Below are positions 1 through 7,652 of a DNA stretch of 64,000 bases, in pieces. Position 1 is the stretch's first letter; every line of letters starts with the position of its first letter. The position numbers and the translations under genes were made by a program. The stretch comes from Streptomyces curacoi. GTDB lineage: Bacteria > Actinomycetota > Actinomycetes > Streptomycetales > Streptomycetaceae. A model generated the notes under the pieces. It had not been told where the DNA came from and searched no databases. It saw nothing but the letters and a program-made list of their open reading frames with translations. Location of the stretch: the NCBI RefSeq assembly GCF_001513975.1, contig NZ_KQ947990.1, positions 360,336 to 424,335 of the forward strand, given 5' to 3'.

Positions 1-1
1 T

Positions 2-313
2 CCGTCCCCGACGGACGCCGCGCTCGCGGCCGACCTGGCGCTGCCGATCGAGGAGCTGGAGCTCACGGTCCGTTCGTACAACTGCCTCAAGCGCGAGGGC
101 GTCCACTCCGTGGGTGAGCTCCTGGCGCGCTCCGAGGCCGACCTGCTCGACATCCGTAACTTCGGCGCGAAGTCGATCGACGAGGTCAAGGCGAAGCTGG
201 CCGGCCTGGGTCTGGGCCTGAAGGACAGCCCGCCCGGATTCGACCCGACCGCCGCAGCCTTCGACGCGGACGACAACGCGGACGCGGGCTTCGTGGAGAC
301 CGAACAGTACTGA
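2..313 (+). CDS. rpoA: RNA polymerase alpha subunit C-terminal part (cut by window edge)
   Basis: The window opens inside a gene whose last ~103 codons encode the alpha-subunit C-terminal domain, which contacts UP-element DNA and activators. Visible are the linker ALPIEELELTVRSYN, the helix-hairpin-helix core LLDIRNFGAKSIDEVKAKL, and the actinobacterial tail ending GFVETEQY. Family identity is secure. What is odd is the context: streptomycete rpoA is normally followed directly by rplQ (ribosomal protein L17). Here the stop is followed by about 110 bases, a strong hairpin and an unrelated gene on the other strand. The acidic tail also seems a few residues shorter than the form I remember. It could be a second, paralogous rpoA or a rearranged operon end; the upstream part is not visible. 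Confidence 0.85.
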   Translation, partial: PSPTDAALAADLALPIEELELTVRSYNCLKREGVHSVGELLARSEADLLDIRNFGAKSIDEVKAKLAGLGLGLKDSPPGFDPTAAAFDADDNADAGFVETEQY

Positions 314-424
314 GCCGTGCGCCGGGTTGCGGGGCAGCCGGGACGGCAGAGCGGCTGGCGATGGACACCGGCCGACTGCACCCTGCTCCACGAGGGCTCC
401 CCGTTTGCCCCCCCGGGGGCATGA

Positions 425-460
425 AACAGCTCCCTCGGAGATCACTCCGAGGGAGCCGTT
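425..460. terminator. Strong hairpin, probable terminator after rpoA-like gene
   Basis: Sixteen-base arms 425-440 and 445-460 pair with one mismatch around an ATCA loop. The hairpin lies about 110 bases after the rpoA-like stop and could also serve the convergent gene ending at 581. A near-identical hairpin lies at 7320-7355. Confidence 0.75.
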
Positions 461-580
461 CGATGGTGGGATCGAAGCCTTGCCGGGTGGTGGCCGATGA
501 TGCCGCGTGGTGCGGATCCGCCTGCCCACCGCCGTCCCCTCGCCCCGGGGCCCCGGCCCCGGTGTCGGGACCCGTGTGAG

Positions 581-964
581 CTACTTGCCGAGGACGACGG
601 TGTTGTTGCAGCCCTGGCGTGAGCCGAGGATGGTGGCCTGCGACCCGGGCGAGCCCTCGCCGTTGGCCCGGTTGCCCTCCCGGCCGTTCTGGAACCCGAT
701 CTGGCCCTGTACGTCGATGTTCTCTTCGACCGTTGTGCACGAGGTGCTCTGGGCGATGAGGAGCGACTTGCCCTCTTTACCCTCTTGCTTCTTTCCGTGT
801 CCCTGCTTGTGTCCCTGCTTGTGCCCGTGCTTCTGCCCGTGTTTCTGCCCGTGCTTGTGCCCGTCTCCGTGCCCCTGCCCGTCGGCGTAGGCGGTGCCGG
901 TGCCGAGGAAGCCGATGGCGCTGAGGAGGACGGCCACGACAGCGGTCTTGTGAGGCTTGCGCAT
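581..964 (-). CDS. Small secreted protein with His-rich region and one Cys pair
   Basis: A 127-residue protein with a good signal peptide (residues 1-27, ending AYADG). Residues about 31-57 are a run of Gly-His-Lys-Gln repeats, encoded by a degenerate 12-base tandem repeat at about 790-880, and look able to bind metal ions. The C-terminal part has the pattern QST-C, NIDV-G, NG--GN--NGEG, GSQ, LGS--GC-N, with Cys76 and Cys119. The start at 964 is chosen because GGAGAA lies just upstream and a signal peptide follows at once. The same Cys pattern, with an identical 43-residue Cys spacing, occurs in the protein at 61318-61590. I know no function; it is not a chaplin and does not match the rodlins I remember. 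An extracellular or cell-wall role is inferred. Confidence 0.8.
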   Translation of the reverse strand: MRKPHKTAVVAVLLSAIGFLGTGTAYADGQGHGDGHKHGQKHGQKHGHKQGHKQGHGKKQEGKEGKSLLIAQSTSCTTVEENIDVQGQIGFQNGREGNRANGEGSPGSQATILGSRQGCNNTVVLGK

Positions 965-1558
965 GTCTTCTCCGAGCGTTGAAGCGGACGCGTACGCGAT
1001 CCGCCACGTCATAAGGTGACGAGAGGTTAATGCGCAAATGTCTGAAATACGCTCGTCGGCACGCCGGATCGTCTGACCAACGAGCAAGGCGGTCGGCCCC
1101 GCGGTCGCCCCAAGTTCCCTGCAGGGCCAAGGGGTTACGAAGCCGAACGCGGTCGTAGGCGCTCCGCGCAGAACCACCCGTGTGGCCGCGCCACGAGCGT
1201 GAAGCGGCCCTGGCTCTTGGCCGCTGACCCGAAGCGCCGAAGAAACTCCCGTGCGTCGTCGACGAGTTCGTCACGACGGCGCATCTCGACGACGCCAGGC
1301 GCGTCGGGCCATCGCCTCACCGGCCGCCCCGCCGGGTTTGCTGAGGAGGCGGGACAAGGGTCACTGCTACGACGAGACCCATAACGGTCTGGCCCTCCAG
1401 CACCCGTAGTTCTCGCGTGCTCGCAGGGATTCCGTCCTCATGTGCCGAATGTGTCCCGCAGAGATACCGGGTCAGACCCGGGTCATACCGGGGTCTGATC
1501 CTGCAGTTCGGCTCCTGGTCCGACGCCCCGCAGGGAGGGTGAAGGCATCGTCGTCAGC
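965..1558. other. Intergenic stretch, no convincing gene
   Basis: About 590 bases between the secreted-protein start and the membrane protein at 1559. It should hold both divergent promoters. An open frame on the minus strand ending at 1135 (about 50-60 codons) has Streptomyces-like composition but no recognised family and no ribosome site I would trust, so it is not called. Confidence 0.5.
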
Positions 1559-2347
1559 ATGACGAACCCGACGACATCCATGGCCACCCCGGCCACAACG
1601 ATCGGTGTCCGCCTGCGTGGCGCGCTGCCTGTGGAGCGGTGGGAGGCCACCGGCTTCCCCGGACGCTGGGTGGGCGGCACGGCCATGGTGCTCGGCCCGC
1701 TCCTGATGCTGACCGGCGCGCTGTTGCGGGCCGGCTTCCACTTCTTCTTCCCCGACCAACTGGCCGCGTACGAGCGGCACCCCACCCTGATGACCGCCGC
1801 ATACGGCCTCTTTGCCGCAGGCAACCTGCTGCTCTGGCCCGCCGTGGCGGTGTTGGCCGCACGGATCGGGGCGCGGAGCGCCGGCTGGGGCCTGTGGGGC
1901 GGGGTCCTGGTGATGTTCGGGTTGTTCGCCCGCGCCTTCCACGCGGGGGCGGACCATCTCGCCTTTCAGCTGGTGCGCTCCCAGGGGGCCGGGCCCGCCA
2001 CCGAAGCGGTCTCCGCCGGCTACGGCGCCTTCCACGTCTTCGCCACGCTGAACCTCGCCGTTCTCGCCGGGTGGATCGTCCTTGCCCTCGGCGCCTGGCG
2101 CACCGGGGTGCTCGGCCCGGTCCGCGCCGCCGCACTCGGCCTCACCGCGGCACTGCCTCTCGGAGTACTCAAGGGGACCACCCCGCTGTCGCTGGTGGCT
2201 CTGGCCGGACTGTGCGCCGCACTTGTGCCGCTGGGCCTGGCGCTGCTGTGCGAAGCACCCCGCCCCAGCCGGGCGGTGGTGCTGCGCTGGGTGCCGCTGG
2301 CACTGGTGACGCTCGTACTGATGACGCTGCTCGGACAGGCCGGTTGA
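1559..2347 (+). CDS. Polytopic membrane protein of a two-component operon
   Basis: 262 residues with about seven hydrophobic helices (from residue ~40 to the C-terminus) and no recognised catalytic motif. It lies 9 bases before the histidine kinase at 2357 and so is very probably in the same transcript. It could be a sensor accessory, an immunity-type membrane protein or the regulated target. The start has only a distant GGAGG (about 19 bases upstream), so a short-leader start cannot be excluded. No family name is justified from the sequence alone. Confidence 0.8.
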   Translation: MTNPTTSMATPATTIGVRLRGALPVERWEATGFPGRWVGGTAMVLGPLLMLTGALLRAGFHFFFPDQLAAYERHPTLMTAAYGLFAAGNLLLWPAVAVLAARIGARSAGWGLWGGVLVMFGLFARAFHAGADHLAFQLVRSQGAGPATEAVSAGYGAFHVFATLNLAVLAGWIVLALGAWRTGVLGPVRAAALGLTAALPLGVLKGTTPLSLVALAGLCAALVPLGLALLCEAPRPSRAVVLRWVPLALVTLVLMTLLGQAG

Positions 2348-2356
2348 GGGCGTTGA

Positions 2357-3544
2357 GTGAACACGTCCCAGTACGGTCGGACCATGAAGCCCAAGCGGCA
2401 GTGCCATCTCCACGCCCTCGACCTCGGCGCGGCCCTGGCCCTGACCGCCGTGTACATCGGCTTCGCCCGGCTGACCGCCGACGACGGCCAGCCCGTCTAC
2501 ACAGGGCCGTTCTGGCTCGGCTGTCTGATCGCCGCCACGGTCGGCCTGCCGATCGCCGTACGCCGCCGTTGGCCGCTCGCGGTCCTGGTGACCGTCCTGG
2601 CCGCCCTGGCCACGGCGTCGCTCCTCGACATCCCGCGTGAGCCATACGCTGCCGCCGGGCTTGCGGCCTACCTCGTCGGAGTGGCCGAGCCGGCCCGCCG
2701 GTCCGTGCCCGCACTCGCCGTGACGCTGCCGGTGGCGTGCGGTGCCGTGCTTCTCGGCGAGGCGGTGGTCACTCCCGCCGAAGACTGGCCGGGTGCGGTC
2801 GGAGTGGCCGGGCTCGTGCTCCTGGTGATCGGCGGGGCCTGGGGCGCGGGGTTCACCGTGCGCGGCCGCCGGGCCGAGTCCGCCCGGGAGCAGCGGCGCC
2901 GGGCGGAGCGCGCACTGGACGAGGAACGTCTGCGGATCGCCCGTGAGCTGCACGACATCGTCTCGCACAACCTCAGTCTGATCGCCGTCAAGGCGGGCGT
3001 CGCCGGGCATGTGGCGGAGGCCGACCCGCGGGAGGCGCGGGCCGCCCTCAAGGTCATCGAGGAGACAAGCCGTTCCGCGCTGGCCGAGATGCGGCGCACG
3101 CTCGGCGTACTGCGCACCGAGGGCGCCCTTCTGGGGCCTGCACCGGGCCTCGACCGCCTCGACTCGCTCGCGGCGGAGGCGAACCGGGCAGGGGTGGAGG
3201 TCGACCTGACGGTGCATGCCACGAAGGGACTGGCCGAGGGGACACAGCTGACCATCTACCGGATCGTCCAGGAGTCCCTCACCAACGCGGTCCGGCACGC
3301 CGCCCCGACCCGCTGCCAGGTCACGGTGGAGACGAATGAACGAGAGATCCGCGTCGACATCGCGGACGAGGGACCGCCGTCCGCGGCCGGGCGGCTCGTG
3401 CGCGAACTGCCGGGCGGGCACGGAGTCCTGGGAATACGTGAACGGGCGATGATGTACGGCGGCAGCTTCCAGGCGGGCCCCCGGCCGGAGGGCGGCTTCG
3501 CGGTCTCCGTCCGCCTGCCCGCCGAAGGGAACCAACGACCATGA
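2357..3544 (+). CDS. NarL-type sensor histidine kinase
   Basis: 395 residues. Four to five transmembrane helices span residues 20-165. A HisKA_3 dimerisation domain follows, with the phosphoacceptor in RELHDIVSH (His199), then an HATPase_c domain with N-box LTNAVRHA (Asn310) and G-box GHGVLGIRERA (about 354-364). It would autophosphorylate His199 and pass phosphate to the response regulator encoded next. The GTG at 2357 is used; an ATG at 2384 is an alternative that still keeps all helices. It overlaps the regulator gene by 4 bases (ATGA), the usual sign of translational coupling. The membrane-embedded sensor region with little extracellular loop suggests sensing of an envelope or membrane signal (inference). 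Confidence 0.92.
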   Translation: MNTSQYGRTMKPKRQCHLHALDLGAALALTAVYIGFARLTADDGQPVYTGPFWLGCLIAATVGLPIAVRRRWPLAVLVTVLAALATASLLDIPREPYAAAGLAAYLVGVAEPARRSVPALAVTLPVACGAVLLGEAVVTPAEDWPGAVGVAGLVLLVIGGAWGAGFTVRGRRAESAREQRRRAERALDEERLRIARELHDIVSHNLSLIAVKAGVAGHVAEADPREARAALKVIEETSRSALAEMRRTLGVLRTEGALLGPAPGLDRLDSLAAEANRAGVEVDLTVHATKGLAEGTQLTIYRIVQESLTNAVRHAAPTRCQVTVETNEREIRVDIADEGPPSAAGRLVRELPGGHGVLGIRERAMMYGGSFQAGPRPEGGFAVSVRLPAEGNQRP

Positions 3545-4227
3545 CCGACGTGCCCCCGGTCCGGGTGCTGATAGCCGACGACCAGGCGATGGTGCGCGGC
3601 AGCTTCCGGGTCCTCGTCGACCACACGCCCGGCATGACGGCGGTGGGCGAGGCCGCGAACGGAGTGGAGGCCGTCGAACTCGCCCGCCGCGATCGCCCGG
3701 ACGTCGTACTGATGGACGTACGCATGCCGGACTGCGACGGCATTGAGGCCACCCGGCAGATCTGCTCGGACCCGGCCCTGTCCGGCGTCCGCGTCCTCAT
3801 CCTCACCACCTTCGACCTGGACGAGTACGTCTACGCCGCCCTGCGCGCCGGCGCCGCGGGCTTTCTCCTCAAGGACACCCCGCCGGCCGAGGTCCTCACC
3901 GCCATCGGCGTCGTCGCCTCGGGGGAGGCGCTGCTCGCCCCCTCGGTGACCCGCCGCCTGATCGCGGAGTTCGCCCGCCGCCCAGAACCTGCGCGCCCGC
4001 CCAGCCGCTCGCTGGACGGGGTCACCGACCGGGAGCTCGAGGTCCTCGGCCTGATCGCGCGAGGTCTGTCCAACACCGAGATCGCACAGCACCTCCACCT
4101 GAGCTTGGCCACGGTCAAAACCCACATCGGGCGCCTGCTCGCCAAGCTGTACGCGCGCGACCGAGCCCAACTCGTGATCGTCGCCTACGAGACCGGGCTC
4201 GTGGGCGGCCGCCGCTGTGGACGGTGA
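3541..4227 (+). CDS. NarL/FixJ-family response regulator
   Basis: 228 residues. The receiver domain (about 7-122) shows the acidic pair DD at 13-14, phosphoacceptor Asp59 in VLMDVRMP and Lys111 in FLLKDT. The LuxR-type helix-turn-helix follows (about 160-222: TDRELEVLGLIARGLSNTEI and ATVKTHIGRLLAKL). It is partner to the upstream kinase with a 4-base overlap. It ends before a bidirectional hairpin at 4287. Target genes cannot be told from the sequence; the membrane protein at 1559 is the obvious candidate. Confidence 0.94.
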   Translation: MTDVPPVRVLIADDQAMVRGSFRVLVDHTPGMTAVGEAANGVEAVELARRDRPDVVLMDVRMPDCDGIEATRQICSDPALSGVRVLILTTFDLDEYVYAALRAGAAGFLLKDTPPAEVLTAIGVVASGEALLAPSVTRRLIAEFARRPEPARPPSRSLDGVTDRELEVLGLIARGLSNTEIAQHLHLSLATVKTHIGRLLAKLYARDRAQLVIVAYETGLVGGRRCGR

Positions 4228-4286
4228 CGTTCCCGGACCAGACGGCTCTCATCAGGCGCGCGCCTCATCTGTGCGGCGAGACCAGG

Positions 4287-4318
4287 AGGCCCTGCCGCCC
4301 ACTCGGACGGCAGGGCCT
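4287..4318. terminator. Bidirectional hairpin between response regulator and att copy
   Basis: Perfect 11-base arms AGGCCCTGCCG (4287-4297) and CGGCAGGGCCT (4308-4318) with a 10-base loop. It ends the two-component operon. It was probably also the original terminator of tRNA-Arg before the island inserted (inference). Confidence 0.8.
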
Positions 4319-4336
4319 CTGACCTGCTGCTTCTCT

Positions 4337-4375
4337 GTGCCCCCGACAGGATTCGAACCTGCGACACCCGCTTTA
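4337..4375. repeat. Attachment-site copy: 3' part of tRNA-Arg duplicated (distal att)
   Basis: 39 bases matching 7382-7420 at 38 of 39 positions (difference at 4346/7391). On the minus strand they run from the anticodon loop through the T-arm to the discriminator base. After the core the sequence diverges and no anticodon stem can form, so this is not a tRNA gene. It is the footprint left when an element integrates into a tRNA 3' end. The direct repeat bounds the island at 4376-7420. Confidence 0.85.
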
Positions 4376-4830
4376 AAAGCAGGGCGGAATCCATGATCGC
4401 GAGTACTCGTGCGTGGTGGTTGGTGCTGTCTTCGCAGGTCAGCATCAGCAGGCATGTTGCTTGATCCTCCCTGTGACGGCTGGTGCTCGGCCGTCCGCTC
4501 ACGCATCGCGCACGCATTCTCCCTGCCTGACTACAGTGGGTCTTCCGCTGGAGCAGCGACGTTGTGCCGGTCGTCCGTCTGGGGCGTCGTCCTCGTGGTG
4601 ACGGATCACTGGCTGAACACATGTTGAGGCGTTTCCTGGAGGTCGCGGCTCCGAATCGCGCCAGGTACCCATGCGTGGGCGCGAGAAGACTCGTGACTGG
4701 AGGCATGGAGGCGCGTCTGAGCCTCCCCGCAATGGAATCGTGTGTGGCGCGGTCCGATCGGCCTCCGAATGGCTCGCGTTCGCAGCCGTGTACGGTTCCC
4801 TGAGCGCGGGTCAGGGCTCTCGGGGAGGGG
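4376..4830 (+). other. Gene-free left arm of island
   Basis: No credible coding frame on either strand. It should contain the promoter of the toxin gene and may keep remnants of attachment-site DNA, such as the repeated CACGCAT at about 4500-4517. I see no integrase remnant. Confidence 0.5.
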
Positions 4831-6373
4831 ATGTTGGATCTTCGGCATCAGACGGAGAACTTCGTCAACGCGTCGTGGTCCTTGGTAGATCTGCGTGACC
4901 TGCTCTACAACATGCTGAGTCTGCTCTCCGCGGAACTCGGTGAGAACGGGGGCATGGCGGGCGACGACGAGGCTGGCCGGGCGTTCGCCACCGTGTACAA
5001 GGAAGCCGTGAAGACGGTCTTCGACAAGGCCGGGTTTGCCCATCAGGTGATGGCCAATGGTGCGGGCGCGCTGCTCAAGTCGGCCGAGGCGTTCCTGCGG
5101 CAGGAAAGCAAGATCGCCGCAGAGCTCCTCGGTGACAGTCCTCAAGGTCCGGGCATCGGGTCGCAGCCGACGGGCCCTGACTGCACACCCCGTGCCAGTC
5201 ACCACGCCGAAGATCTGCCCGAGGTTGTCGGCGAGACCAGTGGAGTCGACCAGTACCTGTTCAACGAGCGCTTCCTCGGGCAACCGGGCAAGCTCCGTGC
5301 CGTGGCTGGTACCTGGAGGGCAGCGGCCAAGATCCTCGACGACGCGTACTGGGACTCCGAGACCGCGTGGAAGCGCGCCACCCTCGACGAGGCGGGTCAG
5401 ACCGCCGACGCGGTCGAAGAGTTCTTCAGGAAGTTCGTCGGCAAGAACCCGCCGCCCAGCCAGGTGAGCGAGGACGACACTCTCATGGCGAACCTGCCGA
5501 CTGCCTGCAGGATGATCGCCAACGCCTGCGACGCCTACGCCGACCACATCGAGACCGCCAAGCGGCGGCTGCCGTACGAGGAGACGGACCCCACCGGGGA
5601 GTTCCTCTGGCCGTGGGAGCAGCCGAGGTTCGGAGGAGACGGCCACGACGGCGGTCTGCACGAACTCGTCGCGAACGACATGCGGATCAACGCGCTCGGG
5701 AACATCCCGCCCGCACTGGACAGCTCAAAAGCGCGGGTCAAGATGCCGCGGCCGGACAACGACAGCCCCATACCCGGCCTGCCACCGTTCCTGGCGCCCA
5801 TCATCCGCGTCCCGACCCTGGTCCCGGTCGCCTACCGCCCGGCCAATGGCCCACGTGTCCAGCCGATACCCCCGGCCACACCACCTGACCCGCGCTACCC
5901 GCCGCTCACGCCCGGAGAGCGGAAGAACTTCCAGACCTGGCTGAACTCCCTGCGCCAAGGTGACATCTCAGGCGGCAGGCCGGCAGAGGTCGCCTACCAG
6001 AGGCGCGTGGCCGGCTATCCCGAGTACGAGGTCCACATCCCGCCCGGACTCAGCAAGAACAACACCTTGATGGTGGACGGGTTCCGTGACCTCGACGGCA
6101 TGGCCGTCGAGGCCAAGTACGTCAACAAGCCTGACCAGCGCTGCTACCGCTCCCTCGAGGAACTTCGCGAGAACCAATGCGTCAGGGAAGAAGGACTTCC
6201 TCTACCGGTCCGACCGCGAAGAGCTCGAGAAGTACGCCGCCGCCCTCAACGACCCGCGAAACACCGAGATGCGAGGCGTGGAAACCGTCACGAACAAACA
6301 GGAGTCGGTCCAGTACTGGCGCATCATGATGGCCGCCTACGGTGTCAAAGGCCACGCGCGCTATGTTCCCTGA
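4831..6373 (+). pseudogene. Polymorphic toxin: WXG-like N-terminus, REase-fold-2 C-terminus, frameshifted
   Basis: The first ~450 codons encode a helical N-terminal region like the export/pre-toxin domains of actinobacterial type VII secreted toxins (residues ~1-260), a Pro-rich linker (~300-365), then the start of a restriction-endonuclease-fold toxin domain with VDGFRDLDGMAVEAKYV, where D...E-x-K is the nuclease-like core. The domain's end, FLYRSDREELEKYAAAL to GVKGHARYVP with stop at 6371-6373, lies in the next frame. An extra base near 6175 would explain the switch; removing one C restores the family-like sequence. In the original frame translation runs on into the downstream gene. Unless this is a sequence error, the toxin is dead. 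A GGAGG at 4824 is very close to the ATG; a TTG at 4834 is a good alternative start. Confidence 0.8.
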
Positions 6374-6414
6374 CCTCTGCCACCACCGCCCCGTACAGGA
6401 AGCGCCCCGTCACG

Positions 6415-6858
6415 ATGGAACCCGAAGAGATCGCAGAACTCCGCACCATGTACATCTTTTCCCCGCCGGAGGGGAAGAGCTGGGGCCTTACGTATGAGGG
6501 TTTGGAGGCCAAACTCCGAGAGCGGGACCCTGATGAGTTCGTCCGCGTCGACGAGGGTTCCCATGGGCCGGTCAGGGGCTCGTCGATGCACTTCGGGATC
6601 ACCCTGGACGACGAGCAGTTGGAGGGCATGGCCCTTCTGTCGCCCGAGGGTGTGTCCGTCATGGATTGCACCGCCGACTCGGCGGCCAGGTTCGTCATGT
6701 GGCTGAGGCATCACGTGGTGCCTGCGGGCATGGCCGTCGTGTTCAACACGGAGTGGGGCTTGGAGGCCGAGCTGCCGGACACGCCCGTCCCGGACGCCAC
6801 GTGCCCCCGCGTCGTCAGCACGTTTATGGATCATCTCGTACAGACAGGCCTCGACTGA
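6415..6858 (+). CDS. Probable immunity protein of the toxin
   Basis: 147-residue soluble acidic protein beginning MEPEEIAELRTMY, 41 bases after the toxin stop and on the same strand, the place where cognate immunity genes sit. AGGAAG lies about 11 bases before the ATG. I do not recognise the family; the assignment rests on position, size and charge. Because the toxin frame is broken upstream, reading through in the toxin's first frame would fuse this protein to the toxin remnant. That fusion is an artefact of the frameshift. If the toxin is inactive, this gene may persist as orphan immunity against siblings that still carry an active toxin (inference). Confidence 0.65.
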   Translation: MEPEEIAELRTMYIFSPPEGKSWGLTYEGLEAKLRERDPDEFVRVDEGSHGPVRGSSMHFGITLDDEQLEGMALLSPEGVSVMDCTADSAARFVMWLRHHVVPAGMAVVFNTEWGLEAELPDTPVPDATCPRVVSTFMDHLVQTGLD

Positions 6859-7319
6859 TGGCATGACGTATTCAAGGAGCGCCAGGGCTTTCGCGCCTGT
6901 AGACACCGCACCCAAGCTGACGTGACCGGGCAGCGGGGCACCTGGTCACCCTACCGTTTCGGTCGTACGGTCAAGGAGAACCCCGAGTCCAACACCTCCG
7001 CCGCGAACGCCGCCACCTTCTCCACGGTGTGCTTGCCCGGCGTGAAGGTGCGCGCTCCGGAAGCGGCGGGGCGTCGGCTTCGGTTCCGCAGAGGGCTTCC
7101 GGCCGCGGGGTTTGATCTGCTCGCGCTCACCCGAGGAGAACCAGGGCGGTCAGGGTGAAGTCGATGTACCGCAGCGCCCACGGCCCATCGCGGAGGCCGA
7201 GCTTCCGACCGCTGAAGAGGAGTCCGCCGCGTAGGCGGATCGCAGGCCCACAGGGGAGCGGCACACATTCGGCACACTCCTGCCGCGCCCTGGTCTCACT
7301 TTGGTCCCACAAGGCGCGA
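6859..7319. other. Right arm of island, no convincing gene
   Basis: About 460 bases with only short overlapping frames on both strands (for example minus 6951-7277). None has a recognised domain. They may be decayed pieces of older cargo. Just before the hairpin at 7320, 'tggtctcactttggtcccac' (7291-7310) contains two related TGGTC-CAC-type motifs. Confidence 0.4.
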
Positions 7320-7355
7320 AACAGCCCCCTCGGAGATCACTCCGAGGGGGCTGTT
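7320..7355. terminator. Perfect hairpin downstream of tRNA-Arg, inside the island
   Basis: Perfect 16-base arms 7320-7335 and 7340-7355 with an ATCA loop. It is positioned to end transcription of tRNA-Arg, which reads leftwards. Its core CTCGGAG-ATCA-CTCCGAG is the same as in the hairpin at 425-460. Confidence 0.8.
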
Positions 7356-7382
7356 TGATGCTCCGATGCAGGTCAGAGCTGG

Positions 7383-7455
7383 TGCCCCCGGCAGGATTCG
7401 AACCTGCGACACCCGCTTTAGGAGAGCGGTGCTCTATCCCCTGAGCTACGAAGGC
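7383..7455 (-). tRNA. tRNA-Arg (anticodon CCT)
   Basis: Cloverleaf read from 7455 down. Acceptor GCCTTCG pairs with CGGGGGC, the D-arm is GCTC/GAGC, anticodon stem CCGCT/AGCGG encloses loop CTCCTAA (anticodon CCT), and T-arm GCAGG-TTCGAAT-CCTGC follows with discriminator A. The next genomic bases happen to read CCA. It decodes the AGG arginine codon, which is rare in Streptomyces. Its 3' half is duplicated at 4337-4375, marking it as an integration site. Confidence 0.95.
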
Positions 7456-7551
7456 GGAAGTTGCCCTGACAGCCTAGCGGATCCGTCCCTCGTCGTTCGC
7501 CCCGGTTGTCGGTGATCGGGGACGTGCCTCGGTGAGGTTGGCTGAGGGCGC

Positions 7552-7582
7552 TTGACCTCAAGTTTGCTTGAGATTTTACGTT
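7552..7582 (+). promoter_or_regulatory. SoxR-type promoter with 19-bp spacer
   Basis: -35 TTGACC (7552-7557) and -10 TACGTT (7577-7582) are separated by 19 bases, the long spacer typical of MerR-family activated promoters. Between them sits the inverted repeat CTCAAG-TTTG-CTTGAG (7557-7572), close to the SoxR consensus CCTCAAGTTAACTTGAGG. It lies about 70 bases before the FMN-reductase start. S. coelicolor SoxR is known to control a flavin-reductase gene, which supports the call. Confidence 0.8.
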
Positions 7583-7652
7583 GCTTGCGCGGGCCCCACC
7601 CGGGGCCGACCGCGGACTCTCCCGAGCTCCCTCCCGGAATCGAGGCACCTCC

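Larger units (their letters stand above)
4376..7420. mobile_element. tRNA-Arg(CCT)-bounded toxin/immunity island, no integrase
   Basis: About 3.0 kb lying between the intact tRNA-Arg and a 39-bp copy of its 3' end, on the tRNA's 3' side as expected for tRNA-targeted integration. Cargo is a frameshifted polymorphic toxin gene and a probable immunity gene. Base composition is visibly less GC-rich than the flanks (for example 6240-6330). No integrase, excisionase, replication or transfer gene is visible, so this is a stripped remnant or a passenger mobilised by an enzyme encoded elsewhere. The boundaries are seen in the sequence; the history is inference. Confidence 0.7.

Noticed and set aside
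1135..1320. Small minus-strand protein gene
   Set aside because: No family, weak start, overlapping open frames on both strands; kept only as a note in the intergenic entry.
1472..3535. 687-codon minus-strand frame opposite the histidine kinase operon
   Set aside because: Antisense to well-supported genes; Gly/Arg/Gln-rich artefact of codon bias.
4337..4385. Second tRNA gene
   Set aside because: Only the 3' half is present; acceptor 5' strand, D-arm and anticodon stem are missing.
4831..6858. Single 675-codon toxin-immunity fusion
   Set aside because: The middle (about 6180-6410 in frame 1) is non-family Arg-rich sequence, while the true toxin end is in frame 2 and the immunity protein has its own start; the fusion results from the frameshift.
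6951..7277. Possible integrase remnant in the island's right arm
   Set aside because: No catalytic Arg/Tyr or helix-turn-helix motif of integrases could be seen on either strand.
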